64,000 nt of DNA from Agriotes lineatus (GCA_940337035.1 CALNHX010002793.1:62001-126000); one strand, 5' to 3'; shown: positions 31,328 through 42,780, numbered from the stretch's first letter. Notes: generated by a model from the letters alone, not told the origin. Numbers and translations: made by a program.

Positions 31328-32560
31328 ATGATGACATCCAATCAAGAAACAGCAGATGATAATTTTTATGGTTCAACGCAACTTCATTGCATACATTAAG
31401 AGACTTCGATGGGAATGAAGATATTAAGAAATTACCAATCAAACAGCAAATCATTGAAAGCAGTAATGACATAAGTAATGATTTGGAAATTGATCTTAAG
31501 TGTGAGTTTGAAATTAAAGACCAAAATTATTTGGCTCAAAATTCAACAACACAGAGTTTGGTTACAAATATAAAGCCTCATGCTGGCGAAAAACCTTATT
31601 CTTGCTCTTTTTGTGAATATAAAACTGCTTATAAAGAGAGTGTGGTCGGACATATGAAAACTAATACAGGCGAAAAACCTTATTGCTGTTTTGTTTGTGG
31701 ATATACAACAGTATACAAACGTAGTTTAGTCGCACATATAAAATGTCATATAGGCGAAAAACCCTTTTCTTGTTCTGTTTGTGAATATAAAACTGCCTAC
31801 AAAAGAAGTTTAGTCACACATGTAAAATCTCAACATATGACAACTCATACAGGCGAAAACCTTTTTCTTGTTTTGTTTGTGATTATAAAACTGCCCGCAA
31901 AGATAATTTAGTTATGCATATAAAAACTCATACAGGCGAAAAAACTTATTCTTGTTCATTTTGTGAATATAAATCTATCCAGAAAGGTGGTTTAGTCAGA
32001 CATCTAAATACTCATACAGGCGAAAAGTCGTATTCTTGTTCATGTTGTGAGTATAAAGCTACCTTTAAACATAATTTAGCCGAACATATGAAAACTCATA
32101 CAGGCGAAAAACCTTATTGCTATTCTGTTGTGGATTTATAACAGTATACAAACGTAATTTAGTCGCACATATAAAATGTCATATAGGCGAAAAACCTTTT
32201 TCTTGTTCTGTTTGCGAATATAAATGTGCTCAGAAAAGTTATTTAGTCACACATATGAAATCTCATACAGGGGAAAAACCTTTTACTTGTTCTGTTTGTG
32301 AATATAAAAGTACCCGCAAACAGCATTTATTTTCCCATATGAAAACTCATACAAGCGAAAAACCTTATTCTTGTCCGGTTTGTGAATATAAAACTACTCA
32401 AAAACATAATTTAGTTAGGCACGTGCAAACTCATGCAGGTGAATAGCCTTATTGCAGTAGGTACTATTTGTAAATTTAGATTAGCACTAAGAGATCATTT
32501 AGTTTCTCGTAGCAAAACTAATACGAGCGGAAAACCTTATTCTTGTTGTTCGTGAATATT
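31328..32560 (+). pseudogene. C2H2 zinc-finger gene, decayed
   Basis: The + strand shows an N-terminal part from the ATG at 31328 (MMTSNQETADDNFYGSTQL), then about ten C2H2 fingers of the form YSCSFCEYKTAYK...H...H joined by H.GEKP linkers, plus a final remnant after a stop at 32443. One-base frameshifts break it near 31375, at about 31857 (a missing A in GGCGAAAACC) and near 32128 (a missing T in CTGTTGTGG). Finger 1 has lost its last His (HMKTN). Family members of this layout are nuclear DNA-binding proteins. The fingers resemble one another closely (repeated CEYKT..K), as in recently expanded insect clusters. A splice acceptor, TTGTTCCAG, ends at 31247. It is a pseudogene unless the frame errors are sequencing errors. 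Confidence 0.8.
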
Positions 32561-33141
32561 GTGAAAATTATCAAAGCTCTTTGTTTTAAGGTTAAGATAA
32601 GACGAAGATTTGAATTATAAACCGTTGTTACAATATTTTGGATTTCACCTTATGTATATACGAAGAGTGTGTTAAAAAAAACTAGTTCAGGGCAGGTCTT
32701 GGAAAGAAAGATAAAAAAATCTAGTCATGTCTTAACCTAATTCTGTAGGTGAATGTCAGATTGCATTTTGTTTATGAAAACATCTGTCACTGTGACAGGC
32801 AAAAGTTTACACTGCATTAAGTTTACTTGTATCAAGCAAAAAGGAAAATAAGATAGCATTTACACAACAACGAGTGTATTAATCATAACAGTCAATAAAA
32901 ATTGTTTTTATTAAGTGTTTTGTATATTTTTAGGAAAATAGTTCAAGATCAAGATGTAATTTAGTTCTCTCTGACTTATGGTAGTTGTATGTATTAAGTT
33001 ATGGCAAACTTCATTTGATCATGTTGCTACAAGAGTATCGCCCTACCTTTTACTGTAGTAATAGTCCGCTGCAACGAATTGTAAGAACTGTTAATAAGAC
33101 AACTCAGTAATCTTCTCCACGTATAATTTATTTAAATTGGC
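32561..33141. other. Gene-free stretch
   Basis: No coding region or structured repeat recognised apart from the hammerhead-like motif that follows. Confidence 0.5.
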
Positions 33142-33177
33142 GACATGTTTCGAAACCAGACTGGTTTCATCTTCGGG
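33142..33177 (-). ncRNA. Hammerhead-ribozyme-like motif
   Basis: The - strand reads CCGAAGA (core box with U4 changed to C), stem II GAAACC/GGUUUC with loop AGUCU, GAAA, then ACAUGU as a self-complementary stem III and C at the cleavage position. The flanks UUGGC and GCCAA pair as stem I. One extra U lies between core and stem II. Probably part of a Penelope remnant, but no RT is next to it. Confidence 0.4.
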
Positions 33178-33639
33178 CCAAAATAATTATTGGCATTAAA
33201 AAATCACGTTACATTTGTAGGTTAAATGTAGGTTGAATCATTGAAGACGAGGTAGCAATAAAATTTACAAAAACACACCACATTGGAGAAGAAAAAATGA
33301 ATTAACCTCTTATGTCATCATTTCACACATGTTCTATACCGTGAAATTCTGTAGCTTCTTATTGCATCTATTTCTACGGTGTTTATTCTACTGCTATTAC
33401 GATTTGTTAATTCCCAGACTTCTGATCCATACATTAAAATACTCTATCACAAACTGGTCGTCGGCAAACAGTCAAGTATGTAAACAGTCATCGTATATGG
33501 GGACTCCCATGGCTCCACATTTTCTTTGCTATTCATGCAGTGCATTTGCAATTTTATATGAGGGGTAAAATTAAAATGTGGGTGGGATTAAGGTTGGGTC
33601 ATGATTCTCTCGGGATAGAAGGTGAGGAATATCAAGAGC

Positions 33640-34745
33640 TCACGTGGGTAGGGTTACTATCCCTGAAGTAGATCTATCTTCTGTTGGGAATACAGATGAA
33701 TATCTACCCGCTACCGCATTATGAAATGATCCATCAAAATTATATCAAGTACCCGAAAGAAAAATTATTGGCAAATCTTAAAAAAAAATCGTTTTGGTCA
33801 TCGATAATGCATCCTATCACGATGTCTGTATTGAACCAAATCCAACATTTGTTTGGAAAAAGCAGGCATGCAAAAGTGGTTATCAGTAAGGAACATTTAC
33901 ATTAAGTTGAATGAAACAAAAACCATTATATGGTAAAAGAAATGGTAGTTTGTACAACTAGAGTGAATATGATGTCCACATCGCACGAGGATAAAGTTTG
34001 AGATCCGAGACCGACATGGACATTCCACTAGAGTTGTACAGTGAATTTTTTCTACAACCTATCAATGGAAAAAAAGGAAAATTAAAAAAAATATATTCAA
34101 CGTTAATTAATAACGTATCTTTCAACAAAATCACGTTTGCCACACACATTTTAACAGGGTGTGGCCAAAACCAAACAAACAATAAATGAAAGTTGCCTAG
34201 GCAATAACGACTAACGTGGTTTGTGATTGGTGTATTTCATATCCGCCCGTGTGTGGATATGAAATCATATTCCTTCAGTTAACTACAATTGTCTACTTAT
34301 CCATTCTGTGGATTGTGGAGAAAACAGAATATTTACATGCGGAAGTAGAAAAATTATATAAACAGACACATAAAAGTGTTATGATTGAGAAATTATTAGC
34401 CAAACATGGTCATACGTAGTCCTACGATTATCCCATTACCATCCAGAACTAAACACTACTGGGAAAATATGGGTGTCAGTAAAGAACTATGTTGCTGCAA
34501 ATAATACAACATTCAAATTAGACAATGTGAAAACTTTTGCTGAAAATAAATTTGGAAGTGTGAGTGTACTAGAATGGAAAAATATATGTGCAGTGTCGAC
34601 AAACAGAAGTGGGAATACATTATGGATGACAGAGAAGAAATAGTTATTACAGTAGACGACAGGGATGAATCCGGTTCTAATCTATCATCTGAACAAGCAA
34701 ATGATTCTGTTGAAGACAATTTAGGTTGTCAACCGTTAGAAGAAT
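33640..34745 (+). pseudogene. DDE_3-type (IS630-like) transposase relic
   Basis: Pieces on the + strand in order: KEKLLANLKKK, VLVIDNASYHDVCIEPNPTF (the D of the second catalytic block, DNASYH), AEVEKLYKQTHKSVMIEKLL and AKHGH, then RLPPYHPELNTTGKIWVSVK (third block; the usual third catalytic residue follows LPPYH.ELN), NYVAANNTTFKL and VLEWKNICSVDKQKWEY. This matches insect DDE_3 transposases of the type LRLPPYHCELN. Frameshifts occur around 33785 and 34415. A stretch of roughly 400 bp at about 33906-34320 does not match and contains inverted repeats (GTACAACTAGAGTG and CACTAGAGTTGTAC), probably an insertion. Confidence 0.65.
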
Positions 34746-35184
34746 CTATATTGTATTATTTTACCATTTATTTGATTAGTTTTTTTCTATTGTATTTTAT
34801 GTATTTATTTTTGCTTCACATATAAAAATAATTACAGAAAGTAGAGTCATCAGATTTTTAAAGTTATTGTAAATGTTTATATCTTGTAAATCTAAATAAA
34901 ATATGTTCATTTTCAAACACCATAAAAGTGACAACTTATGTGACTTGCTTCGCAAACTGGAAGCGTTAATTATAATCATAATCAAAGGTAAAGGTAGTAC
35001 TTCGACCGATTAGGCATATAAAGTTGCCACTGTTGCTACTTTATCTGCCTAATCATATAAAATAACAAAATCAAACATTTCAACAATATAATTTAATTAT
35101 TACTTGTGATTGTCATCCATCATAACCATGGAAATAGTTATTTACCTAACAAGTTCAGGAAGGTAATTTTCCCGAAAAAGTTAG
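34746..35184. other. Gene-free stretch
   Basis: No coding signal. A short hairpin, GATTAGGCATATAAAG...CTTTATCTGCCTAATC-like, lies at about 35007-35057. Confidence 0.4.
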
Positions 35185-35332
35185 GTACGACTATCGCTTT
35201 AAAAATCTGGTACAAGGTCGAGAATCTAGTAACTTGAATTTAAAAATTGTGGACGTAACTTATGTTATTTCAGTCGTATTCACTAAGGGAAAAATTTTTT
35301 GGTGTACCAGATTTTTAAGACGATAGCCGTAC
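35185..35332. repeat. Small fold-back element
   Basis: Arms GTACGACTATCGCTTTAAAA and TTTTTAAGACGATAGCCGTAC with AATCTGGTAC/GTACCAGATT inside. About 148 bp. No coding capacity. Confidence 0.6.
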
Positions 35333-36004
35333 AATGTTTTTGTAACAAATAACTGAAAATATTTAAAAAAATAAAATTATTGTTTAGTGTTTTACTACTT
35401 TACTAAGTAGAAAGAGTAAATCACAATTAAACCAACGAACGGCAATTATGAAAATTTACAACGAACACAAAATTGCCCTAGTTTTGTTGGAAAGTAAAAA
35501 GAACCCCATTGCGGAAAAAGTAACTTTCGGCGCATCAGGAATGACCGGAAAATATGAATTTTGAAATCATGATTACAACAAATTATTTCCAACGTAATCA
35601 CAATTCTACCACAAACTTGTTTTTTTACATTTGTACTAAATTATTATTTTCTAATTTTGTGACTTTTATTGCAGTATAAGTATTCGTTTGATTATTTTTT
35701 TCGTAGAGATTTCAACCAATCAGAAGGCTGGATTTAGTTAAGTTATCTTGTATAATTTCGATTATACAAAATCAATTATACTAGGTATAGTAACTTCACT
35801 AGACAACGCAATACATAACTTTTGTCAACTTGATCTTATTTTCATGGAGATGACTTTCAGCTAGGTTAATACAATCAAATCGAGCTGCCAATAAAATATT
35901 TATTTGATTCTAATATTAAAATTTACTCAAAAAATAATCAAATCGAATACAATGCGTACTTCGAACAGGTTATACGTCTCAAACTTCCTGCACAATAACA
36001 AATC

Positions 36005-36070
36005 GTGTCAGTTTGACAGAATAATCCTCCCGCTAATGCGGTCGGACTATTTAACCTGTCAAACTGACAC
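36005..36070. repeat. Hairpin with GTGTCAGTTTGACAG arms
   Basis: Perfect 15 bp arms GTGTCAGTTTGACAG and CTGTCAAACTGACAC separated by about 36 bp containing a smaller imperfect hairpin. It could be a miniature element. No target duplication is obvious. Confidence 0.6.
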
Positions 36071-37191
36071 AAGTTATCGACATATACCTAACCCAATAAT
36101 ATCGAAGTACTTATAGTATTACTTCTGAAAATAAAATTGTATATGTTATTCGCAATAAAAATGGCTTTATGTGCCTCAACACCTAAAGCTTCTATAAAAA
36201 TATTAATTGAGTATTTCTTTTAATATTAAAACTTCTGAAGGAAAATATAATTTTTAGTTGTTTTATGCTTTAAAACCATAATTTTGAGCAATAAAACCTT
36301 GATAGTAATTTATTTACATCCCAGTGTGTACGTTAGCTGACATGCAGCTCCAAATCATAATCTCCTTTGGAAACGCAGTTCCTTCAATGCGGTCTTAATG
36401 AAAAGCTTTTGATTTGCTCCTTCTAATTCGTCTGATATGGTCTCCAATGAAGTCATAACAAAAAGTTAAAACTGAAAAAATACAACTAAACATAATATAA
36501 AGGGTAAGTAATTCATACGTATGGTCATTAAATTAAATAACCGTGTAGTGAACTTTTGAGAACCAAAACCTTTATTAGGTAAATCAGATAAGAATACATT
36601 AACCGTTTTTTCTTCACATTTGATTCCAGGTTTTAGACTGGCAGTAATGTAAGTAAACAATTACTGGCATGTTTAAAAAAAGGTTGTGATCTGTGTTTAA
36701 CGCAATAATGACGAACACGTATGCACCAAATGTGATTGAAATACCCAAACAACTGTATTTTGCTTCTGAATTATATCTAAATTTGGTCTTATAGCAACCA
36801 TCTGTGTGAACTTACATTCATTCCAATGACCGTCAGTCGGTTTAAGCATTTAAATGTTTTAATTTTTTGTGGGATTTCTATTAATTCTTGACATATAGTT
36901 TATTATGCAAGGTTGTTCTGTTTGATGTCCCCTAACTAATCTTAAATGTGATGACCATGCCTATGAATCACCCTGTATACTTAGTAAAAGAGTAAGAATA
37001 ATGAAATCTAATTTTCATATAAATCGTCAGACTCTGAGAATTTTCTTGTAGATTTATTATCAGGGGCTCTATCTGTACCTCTATTACGACATCTAACTCC
37101 CACATTTTCTTTTCAATAGATCGCACATGGTTGCATGCATTCTGCCAATTTTCAGAGGTAGTAACATTTTAAATTGCTTTTAAAAATAAAT
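36071..37191. other. Gene-free stretch, with a one-sided inverted-repeat terminus
   Basis: No coding region. The sequence ATTCA/TGAATCACCCTG followed by TA at about 36961-36977 looks like the right end of a CAGGGTGATTCA element. The matching left end was not found. Confidence 0.35.
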
Positions 37192-37386
37192 AGCAAGGAA
37201 TCTTTTAGATGCTACACATCGTAGTAACATGAGACCCATGGCTTTACATCACTTCCGAATGATGGCATTCTGTAGAGGTTTTCATTCACATTATTTTTAT
37301 TTTTAAGAAACTCACCGGGATCAGGAATCGAACTCGCAACACTACGATCAGTAGCCAGGATGCTTACCACTGAGCTACCAGCTTCG
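37192..37386 (-). repeat. tRNA-derived SINE, copy 2
   Basis: Oriented on the - strand. The head carries an A-box-like TAGCTCAGTGGTAAGC (37362-37377 complement) and a B-box-like GAGTTCGATTCC (37324-37335 complement) at tRNA spacing, then the shared body including CTACAGAATGCCATCATTCG and TTACTACGATGTGTAGCAT. It lacks the AAAC tail seen in copy 1, so it is 3' truncated. It is not a tRNA gene: the sequence continues into the SINE body instead of an acceptor stem. Confidence 0.75.
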
Positions 37387-37619
37387 GCTGTCTCTGATAT
37401 TACGTCTATTATTAAAATACTAATCCAGGCAGTAATTGTTTTCTGTCAAGTTTGACATTTCCGGCTTACTTGTGTTTGATGGTTTGTCATTTGTTACTTG
37501 ATTTGTTCGTCTTAGTTTGTTGTTATTTATTCTTGTTATTATTGTTCCTGTTATTCCCTTTCATGATATTTTATCAAGTTTGTGAAAGTTTATTAGCAGC
37601 TTCTTTTTAGTTGATAAAC

Positions 37620-37803
37620 ATGAGTGATAATAATATCAACGATAATCAGTTATCACCACCCAGAAAACGCGTAAAGCGCCACATTTCTGTTGAAGAAAAA
37701 ACAACAGTTTTGAATACATTTAAAGTGTTTTCAGAAAAATTTCGCAAAGCATCCAAGTCCGAAATAGTAGAATTATGTACCTATCTGCAAATGCAGCAGG
37801 TAA
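37620..37803 (+). CDS. Short helix-turn-helix-like first exon, possible transposase
   Basis: From the ATG at 37620 (MSDNNINDNQLSPPRKRVKR) to a CAG|GTAATA splice-donor-like site at 37801-37803. The stretch RKRVKRHISVEEKTTVLNTF followed by a second helix resembles the N-terminal DNA-binding part of insect DDE_3 transposases (pattern RK.+S.EEK..V.N.F). The related catalytic relic at 33.6-34.7 kb would be a different fragment of the same family. No following exon could be joined. It could also belong to an unrelated host gene. Confidence 0.3.
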
Positions 37804-37929
37804 TATTGTGCAGTAATTGATGTATTGTATTCTCATGTGTTGCTCTTTCTCCAAAAAAAAAACTACAAACTTCAACTAAATCATGGAGAACGTGTTTTGG
37901 TTTCGACGCCGCAGCCAATAATGAGATTT

Positions 37930-38080
37930 TGGAAGAACCAGGCCACAGGACTAAACATTTTTCAAATTACAAGTGCACAAATGTCACGCTTGCTTTTTAA
38001 CTGGGGATATCGTCATTCTCAAAGCTGACAAAGGAAATACTACTGTGGTAATGAACACTGATGATTATAATGCGAACCCG
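37930..38080 (+). pseudogene. Penelope-like RT, N-terminal fragment
   Basis: Reads GDIVILKADKGNTTVVMNTD followed by DYNA, the conserved ILPADKGNATVVM..DY block that opens the Penelope RT. It stops at the junction with the 2.1 kb insertion. Confidence 0.75.
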
Positions 38081-40182
38081 CAGGCGCGTGCTGGGACTCT
38101 ACAGAGGGCCCGGGCATTGAAATTTTGGGAAAGGCCCCTAAAAAATACCCGTGGCATAATTTTAATTTTTTCAAGGTTGTAGGATACAAAACGGTACAAC
38201 TTTAATCGAGAAATATAGTATAAACAGTAATTGGTGTCGTAGAATTAGGTAGGGTTACAAAACTCAAAACTTAGTAAATAAAATGTATTCAAAAATAATA
38301 GTTATTGAATGTATCAGTGTCGAATGTAGCTTGAACAAGCGTCCACGTACGGCTGAGTACAAAATAAAAATAAATGAGAAAGAAAAACTTTAACCACGAC
38401 GCCCGCGTGGGTCGTCCAATACAGCTTTTTATCCATTACCTCGATTAAATCTCTAACTTATTTTTTCTTCTGAATTTTATTACACTAACATGATATTTGA
38501 TATTAATAAGTAATAACATTTAAAAATTACAAGCAAGCCTTGAATTTTAGTTGTTATATATCCATAATAATTATTTCTTCTCAACTTTTCTATTTTTCCC
38601 TCACTAGTGACTGACTAATGATGAACTTGTTTTATTTGAAATAACTGTAGTAATATTTTTAGTTTGAGAAGTTGTTGGATAATAGCTATTTACTATATAG
38701 GAAGTACATAATTTGAGGAGTCTATTTTATGGCCGAGATAGTTTAGTGAGCTAGGTCAATAATAGTTATTAATGTATTAAGGGCATAATAGATTAATTAT
38801 AGTCGAGGAAATGTTTAAAGGGTGACGCAAAGCGGAGGGCTTTAAATTTCTCGATGGTCATAAATAACGTGATTATGCACGTGGAACGTACAACATTTTA
38901 TTTTATTTTACTTAATGTACACAATTGAAAGATTCAGTATTTTGGCTATAGACTACTGCGTCATCGTTGTGCTGGAGCTGTGAATATTTGGTGTGCTATG
39001 GTTTCTATGCATATTGTTGGTGTTGCTATACTATATTGTTAATCTTTATTATACTGCATAGCAACATAAAAGACCCTCAGGCCATAACAGTCACATTACG
39101 CCCGCTATTAAGAGCCAGCATAGTTATGTACGTACCAAGGGCATTATGAAGATGTTTATACATTTTCGAGGGCGACAAGTTTAAAAGCCTGAGGGCTCTG
39201 GCCCGAGGGCTTATGTAGCCCGAGGGCTATACACATCAAGTAAGGCCCATGGTGCATACACTGTTTTAATTTCCACTTTGAATACGCAAATAACTTGAAA
39301 ATCTTGCCCGCCCGAGTGGGCATAATAAGCGGGTGTTATCATTACGCCCTCTCTATATGCCCTAGGGCGTTATAGACTACTTTATAGTCCTCTTATCACA
39401 GATATAAACAAAAAATCAGTGGAAAATAAAATAGGATTATGGTTTTAAATTGAAATAAAGTCAAATTATGTACTAGCTGTATAAAAAGGTTTATATTCGA
39501 CTGTTAAAACCGAAAAAAATCGAGTTTATACGTTTGACGTTTATTCTGCAACAGAAATAAATTTGACATATTAGAATGGCTTGGTTGATCTTGACAAGCA
39601 GCGCAGTTACCAAATATTCTTGCAGCTGCGTAAACGAGTAGTTAATAATTTTAGTTTAGAAAATAAATTTGCACAAGATATTTGCTTAAGTTGAATTGTG
39701 AAAAGAAACTTGTATAGGTTAGACTCAGATTCCGAATAGAATACTCAGTACGAGAATTGCGTAAAACCTAAATTCGCTCAATTGCCGAATTAATTGCCAA
39801 ATTCTTGCTCAGTTGCAGTATTGGCCAAATTAATTTCGATAATTGGACCAGTTTGGCATCTGAGTAACATACACATCGAATACAGTAGAACATAAATTAT
39901 ACGTGCATATAACCACAAATACATACGATAAACAACTAACGCACTTCACATTGCGAAAACAGTGTCTACAATGATAGCTATAACAGGGGACTACATTTTC
40001 CAAGGAAATTGACTATAATTTGGTTCCTCACAACATTATTAACGTGGTCAAACGAAAGCGATCTTCATTTTGATAGTTTATATTTTTTTAAATAACAGAC
40101 TATTGTTATAATAGTCCTAGGGCCCGGCAACTCAGGGCCTACCGGGAAATGCCCGGTAGCCCGGCGGGCCAGCACGCGCCTG
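38081..40182. mobile_element. 2.1 kb inverted-repeat element inside Penelope-like element
   Basis: Terminal inverted repeats CAGGCGCGTGCTGG (38081-38094) and CCAGCACGCGCCTG (40169-40182), GC-rich and followed inward by GGGCCCGG-type sequence. TGCGAA flanks both ends, though with CCCG between it and the left terminus, so the target duplication is inexact. The interior carries smaller palindromes (for example CCCTCAGGC...GCCTGAGGG near 39075-39205). No transposase seen; it may be hAT-like by its CAGG start, which is only a guess. Confidence 0.7.
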
Positions 40183-41160
40183 TGCGAAGATGGAGGTCTT
40201 ACTGTCTGATACAACTTACAAAAGTCTAAACCGCAATCCCACTACCTCTCGCAAAACAAAGATAACCTCTGCCATAAAATGCTCCGATAGTATCGATACC
40301 ACTTTAAAGCACCTCTTGATTCCCAGAAATGCAATAACTCCTCGCATGTATGGTCTACCTAAGATACATAAGGAGGTCGTGCCGTTGAGACCAATTATCA
40401 GCGTTATCAATTCTCCTACACATGCTTTGGCAAGACATTTAACCAGTACACTACATCCTCTAACTGGTAAAACAGGCTCTTAGGTTTCAGCAGATTTTGT
40501 CCAGAAACTAAAGAACATGAAGTTTCGACGTAGTATCACTCTTCAAGAAAGTGCTGGTTGGTGAGGTGCTAGTATCTAATGCTCAAAGATCTCTTGCCTA
40601 CAGATCAAGTTGAACTGAAATTTGCCTGAAAAACACTTCAGATGGAACAATAAAATATACGAACAAGTCGAAGGAGCGGCTATGGGTTCATCGCTATCAT
40701 CTGTTATTGCTAATATTTACATGGAGGCTCTCGAACAAGCTCAGCTAAAACCGACCTGCTGGTTGAGATATGTAGATGATACCTTTGTCATCTGGTCACA
40801 CGGACGCCAGACATTGAATCTGTTATTAAAACATCTGAATTCTGTACATCCCAACATACAATTCACAGTGGAAGTAGAGGAAAATTGCAGTATTCCGTTC
40901 CTAGACGTCCTGGTGAAACGTAAATCAGATGGTAGTTTAGGACATACAGTCTATACATAGAAAGCAAACACATACGGACAGATATCTAAATGTTAACTCA
41001 CACCATCATCCAATGCAAAAAGTTCTCCAGACTTTGACGACAAGAGCCGTTCGTATATCAGATGAAGAAAATCTAGAGAGGGAAAAGCTACATCTGTTTG
41101 ACTCTTTACAAAAGAACGGATACACAACCACTGCCATACGAAAAGCACTAGAAAGACTAT
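40183..41160 (+). pseudogene. Penelope-like RT, main part
   Basis: In order: KMEVLLSDTTYKSL, RMYGLPKIHKEVVPLRPIIS, INSPTHALARHL, GAAMGSSLSSVIANIYME, LRYVDDTFVIW (catalytic Asp-Asp), PNIQFTVEVEENCSIPFLDV and, after a TAG at 40958, HHHPMQKVLQTLTTRAVRIS and KNGYTTTAIRKAL. These are the standard Penelope RT motifs and the linker to the endonuclease. A stop at 40480 and a gap in frame near 40530-40620 break it. Confidence 0.8.
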
Positions 41161-41781
41161 GACACAAAAGGCTAAAGAAGAATTCCGACCTCTGGAACGC
41201 TTAGCATTTCTACCTTACGTTAAAGGCTCGACTGATAAGATAGGACGTGTCCTGCAACGATGCAACATCAATACTGTGTTCACGAGCAAGGAAACTTTGT
41301 GTAACGGTTTCAGATCAGTAAAAAACAAAATTTCTAGTTTAAAAACCGTTGGCGTATATCGCATTCCTTGTTCTTGCGGCTCGAGTTACATTGGACAGAT
41401 TGGTCGTTTCGTTGATCTAAGACTTCAAGAATATAAAGGAGATTGCAAACACAAACGCGCATCACAAAATCAGCCGTAGTTGAGCATACGTTTACAAACG
41501 GGCACACTTTAGAATTTGAGCACGCCAGAGTACTTGCCAGAATACCTCACTACTTCCCGCGAGTGATACGTGAAGCCATAGAAATAGAAAAACATTCAAA
41601 TAATATAAACAGGGAAGATGGCTTTAAGCTTAGTAAAATGTGGACTCCTGTGATACACGATTTAAAGCATTACAACCACTGTGCGTCAGACGGCCAGGCC
41701 CCACGGATTACGTTGCACTCGGATGACCAATCAGCGTTACGCCACTCCGCGCGCTTGGCACAGAAGACCTTCGGTTCTTAG
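41161..41781 (+). pseudogene. Penelope-like GIY-YIG endonuclease
   Basis: Begins PYVKGSTDKIGRVLQRCNI, continues to the GIY-YIG core VGVYRIPCSCGSSYIGQIGR, then RLQEYKGDC. A one-base frameshift near 41440-41470 separates the next part, VVEHTFTNGHTLEFE, RVIREAIEIEKHSNN and EDGFKLSKMW. The Cys-rich PCSCG before the second half of the motif is usual for Penelope-type GIY-YIG, a nuclease thought to nick the target. The frame break makes it inactive. Confidence 0.85.
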
Positions 41782-41793
41782 TGCGACTTTCAC

Positions 41794-41830
41794 TTTGATG
41801 ATGCAAGCTGCAAGGTCTTGCGAAACGTTA
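41794..41830 (+). ncRNA. Hammerhead-ribozyme-like motif in Penelope element
   Basis: Reads UUGAUGA (core box, first C changed to U), stem II GCAAG/CUUGC, GAAA, ACGU as stem III, then U at the cleavage position. One extra U precedes stem II. UUCACU and AGUAAA flanks pair imperfectly as stem I. Its position just after the GIY-YIG frame of a Penelope-like element supports the identification of the other motifs. Confidence 0.4.
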
Positions 41831-42109
41831 GTAAATATGGATGCACAAACAGCAAAAAGGCCAAATCTGCCTACATATCCTCGTTCTCAAGATATTCAAA
41901 CAACACGAGCCACCAAAGAGCATGACCATCGCTCGGGTTTTTTCTCGACTTCACAAGGTGCAAGGCACATTAAGCCAGAAAATGCTGGGTGTTCATCTAC
42001 AAATATTACGCAGTCTAAGCCGAAATTCTATATTAAGAAGAATAATTCTAGTAACCGCAAAAGCCTCAAACAGTATACATTAGATAGTCTTTGATGATGT
42101 GAAGAAAAT

Positions 42110-42780
42110 TACGAGAGAGATGTCTTAGAACACGGAATTGCAAATAGAAGTAAAAGTATTAAACTATTTTTTAAAATAGAAAAGGAAAAATAAAGAGGGA
42201 GAAAGAGAGTTAGCAACTTTGGCCAACAGAAAACAATGAGCACCACAAATAAACTGAAAGGGTATATAGAAAGAAAATTTCAAAGAGAAATAAGAAATAT
42301 AGCTAACGAACAAAAATTAAAGAGTAAAAAGGTGAATATGGAGTCCCTACCAAAAATTTATCATTAATGGTGGAGCAACGAGTAGCAGGAGTTACTAGGG
42401 AATAATAATTATTAGTTATCAAAGGAATTCTGGCAAGAAAATGGAAATTTTAAGAGGAAACAGAAACAGAAAACAAAAAATATATATTTGAGTGTACAGA
42501 AAGGGTCACAGGCACATGAAATGTAAGGGGTGTCCATGGGAACTTCAAAGAATAAATGGAGGAATTCAAAAAATGGAAATGTAAAGAAGATGTTTTGGGC
42601 CAATTTATATGAGCAAACTAAAAAAATAAACAAGTACATGATAATTGGTGATCTCAATGGGAGATTTAGTAGCAGAACCAGAAACAGTAAACATATGGAG
42701 AATCTGCTACTAATGAAAATAAAACATGATTATCAAACTTCGCATAATAAATTATATAATACGAATATCTGTCATCTGTC
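42110..42780 (+). pseudogene. LINE relic with endonuclease traces
   Basis: Badly decayed + strand sequence reading RVTGT*NVRGVHGNFKE, EEFKKWKCK and MIIGDLNGRFSSRTRNSK (compare the GDFN.R.G catalytic block of LINE endonucleases), with A-rich Lys/Glu coding upstream. Stops are frequent. Clade cannot be told; it may be RTE-like. Confidence 0.4.

Larger units (their letters stand above)
37930..42094 (+). mobile_element. Penelope-like retroelement, interrupted by a DNA element
   Basis: Reverse transcriptase and GIY-YIG endonuclease of a Penelope-like element, + strand. The interval 38081-40182 is a foreign insertion. Without it the protein frame runs from DDYNA directly into KMEVLLSDTTYKSL. Downstream are the hammerhead-like motif (41794-41830) and about 260 bp of further element sequence. 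In-frame stops and a frameshift in the GIY-YIG region make it inactive. The left end is uncertain. Confidence 0.8.

Noticed and set aside
37324..37377. A possible tRNA gene (A and B boxes at tRNA spacing)
   Set aside because: The sequence runs on into a body shared with the repeat at 18.8-19.1 kb and lacks an acceptor-stem match, so it is a SINE head.
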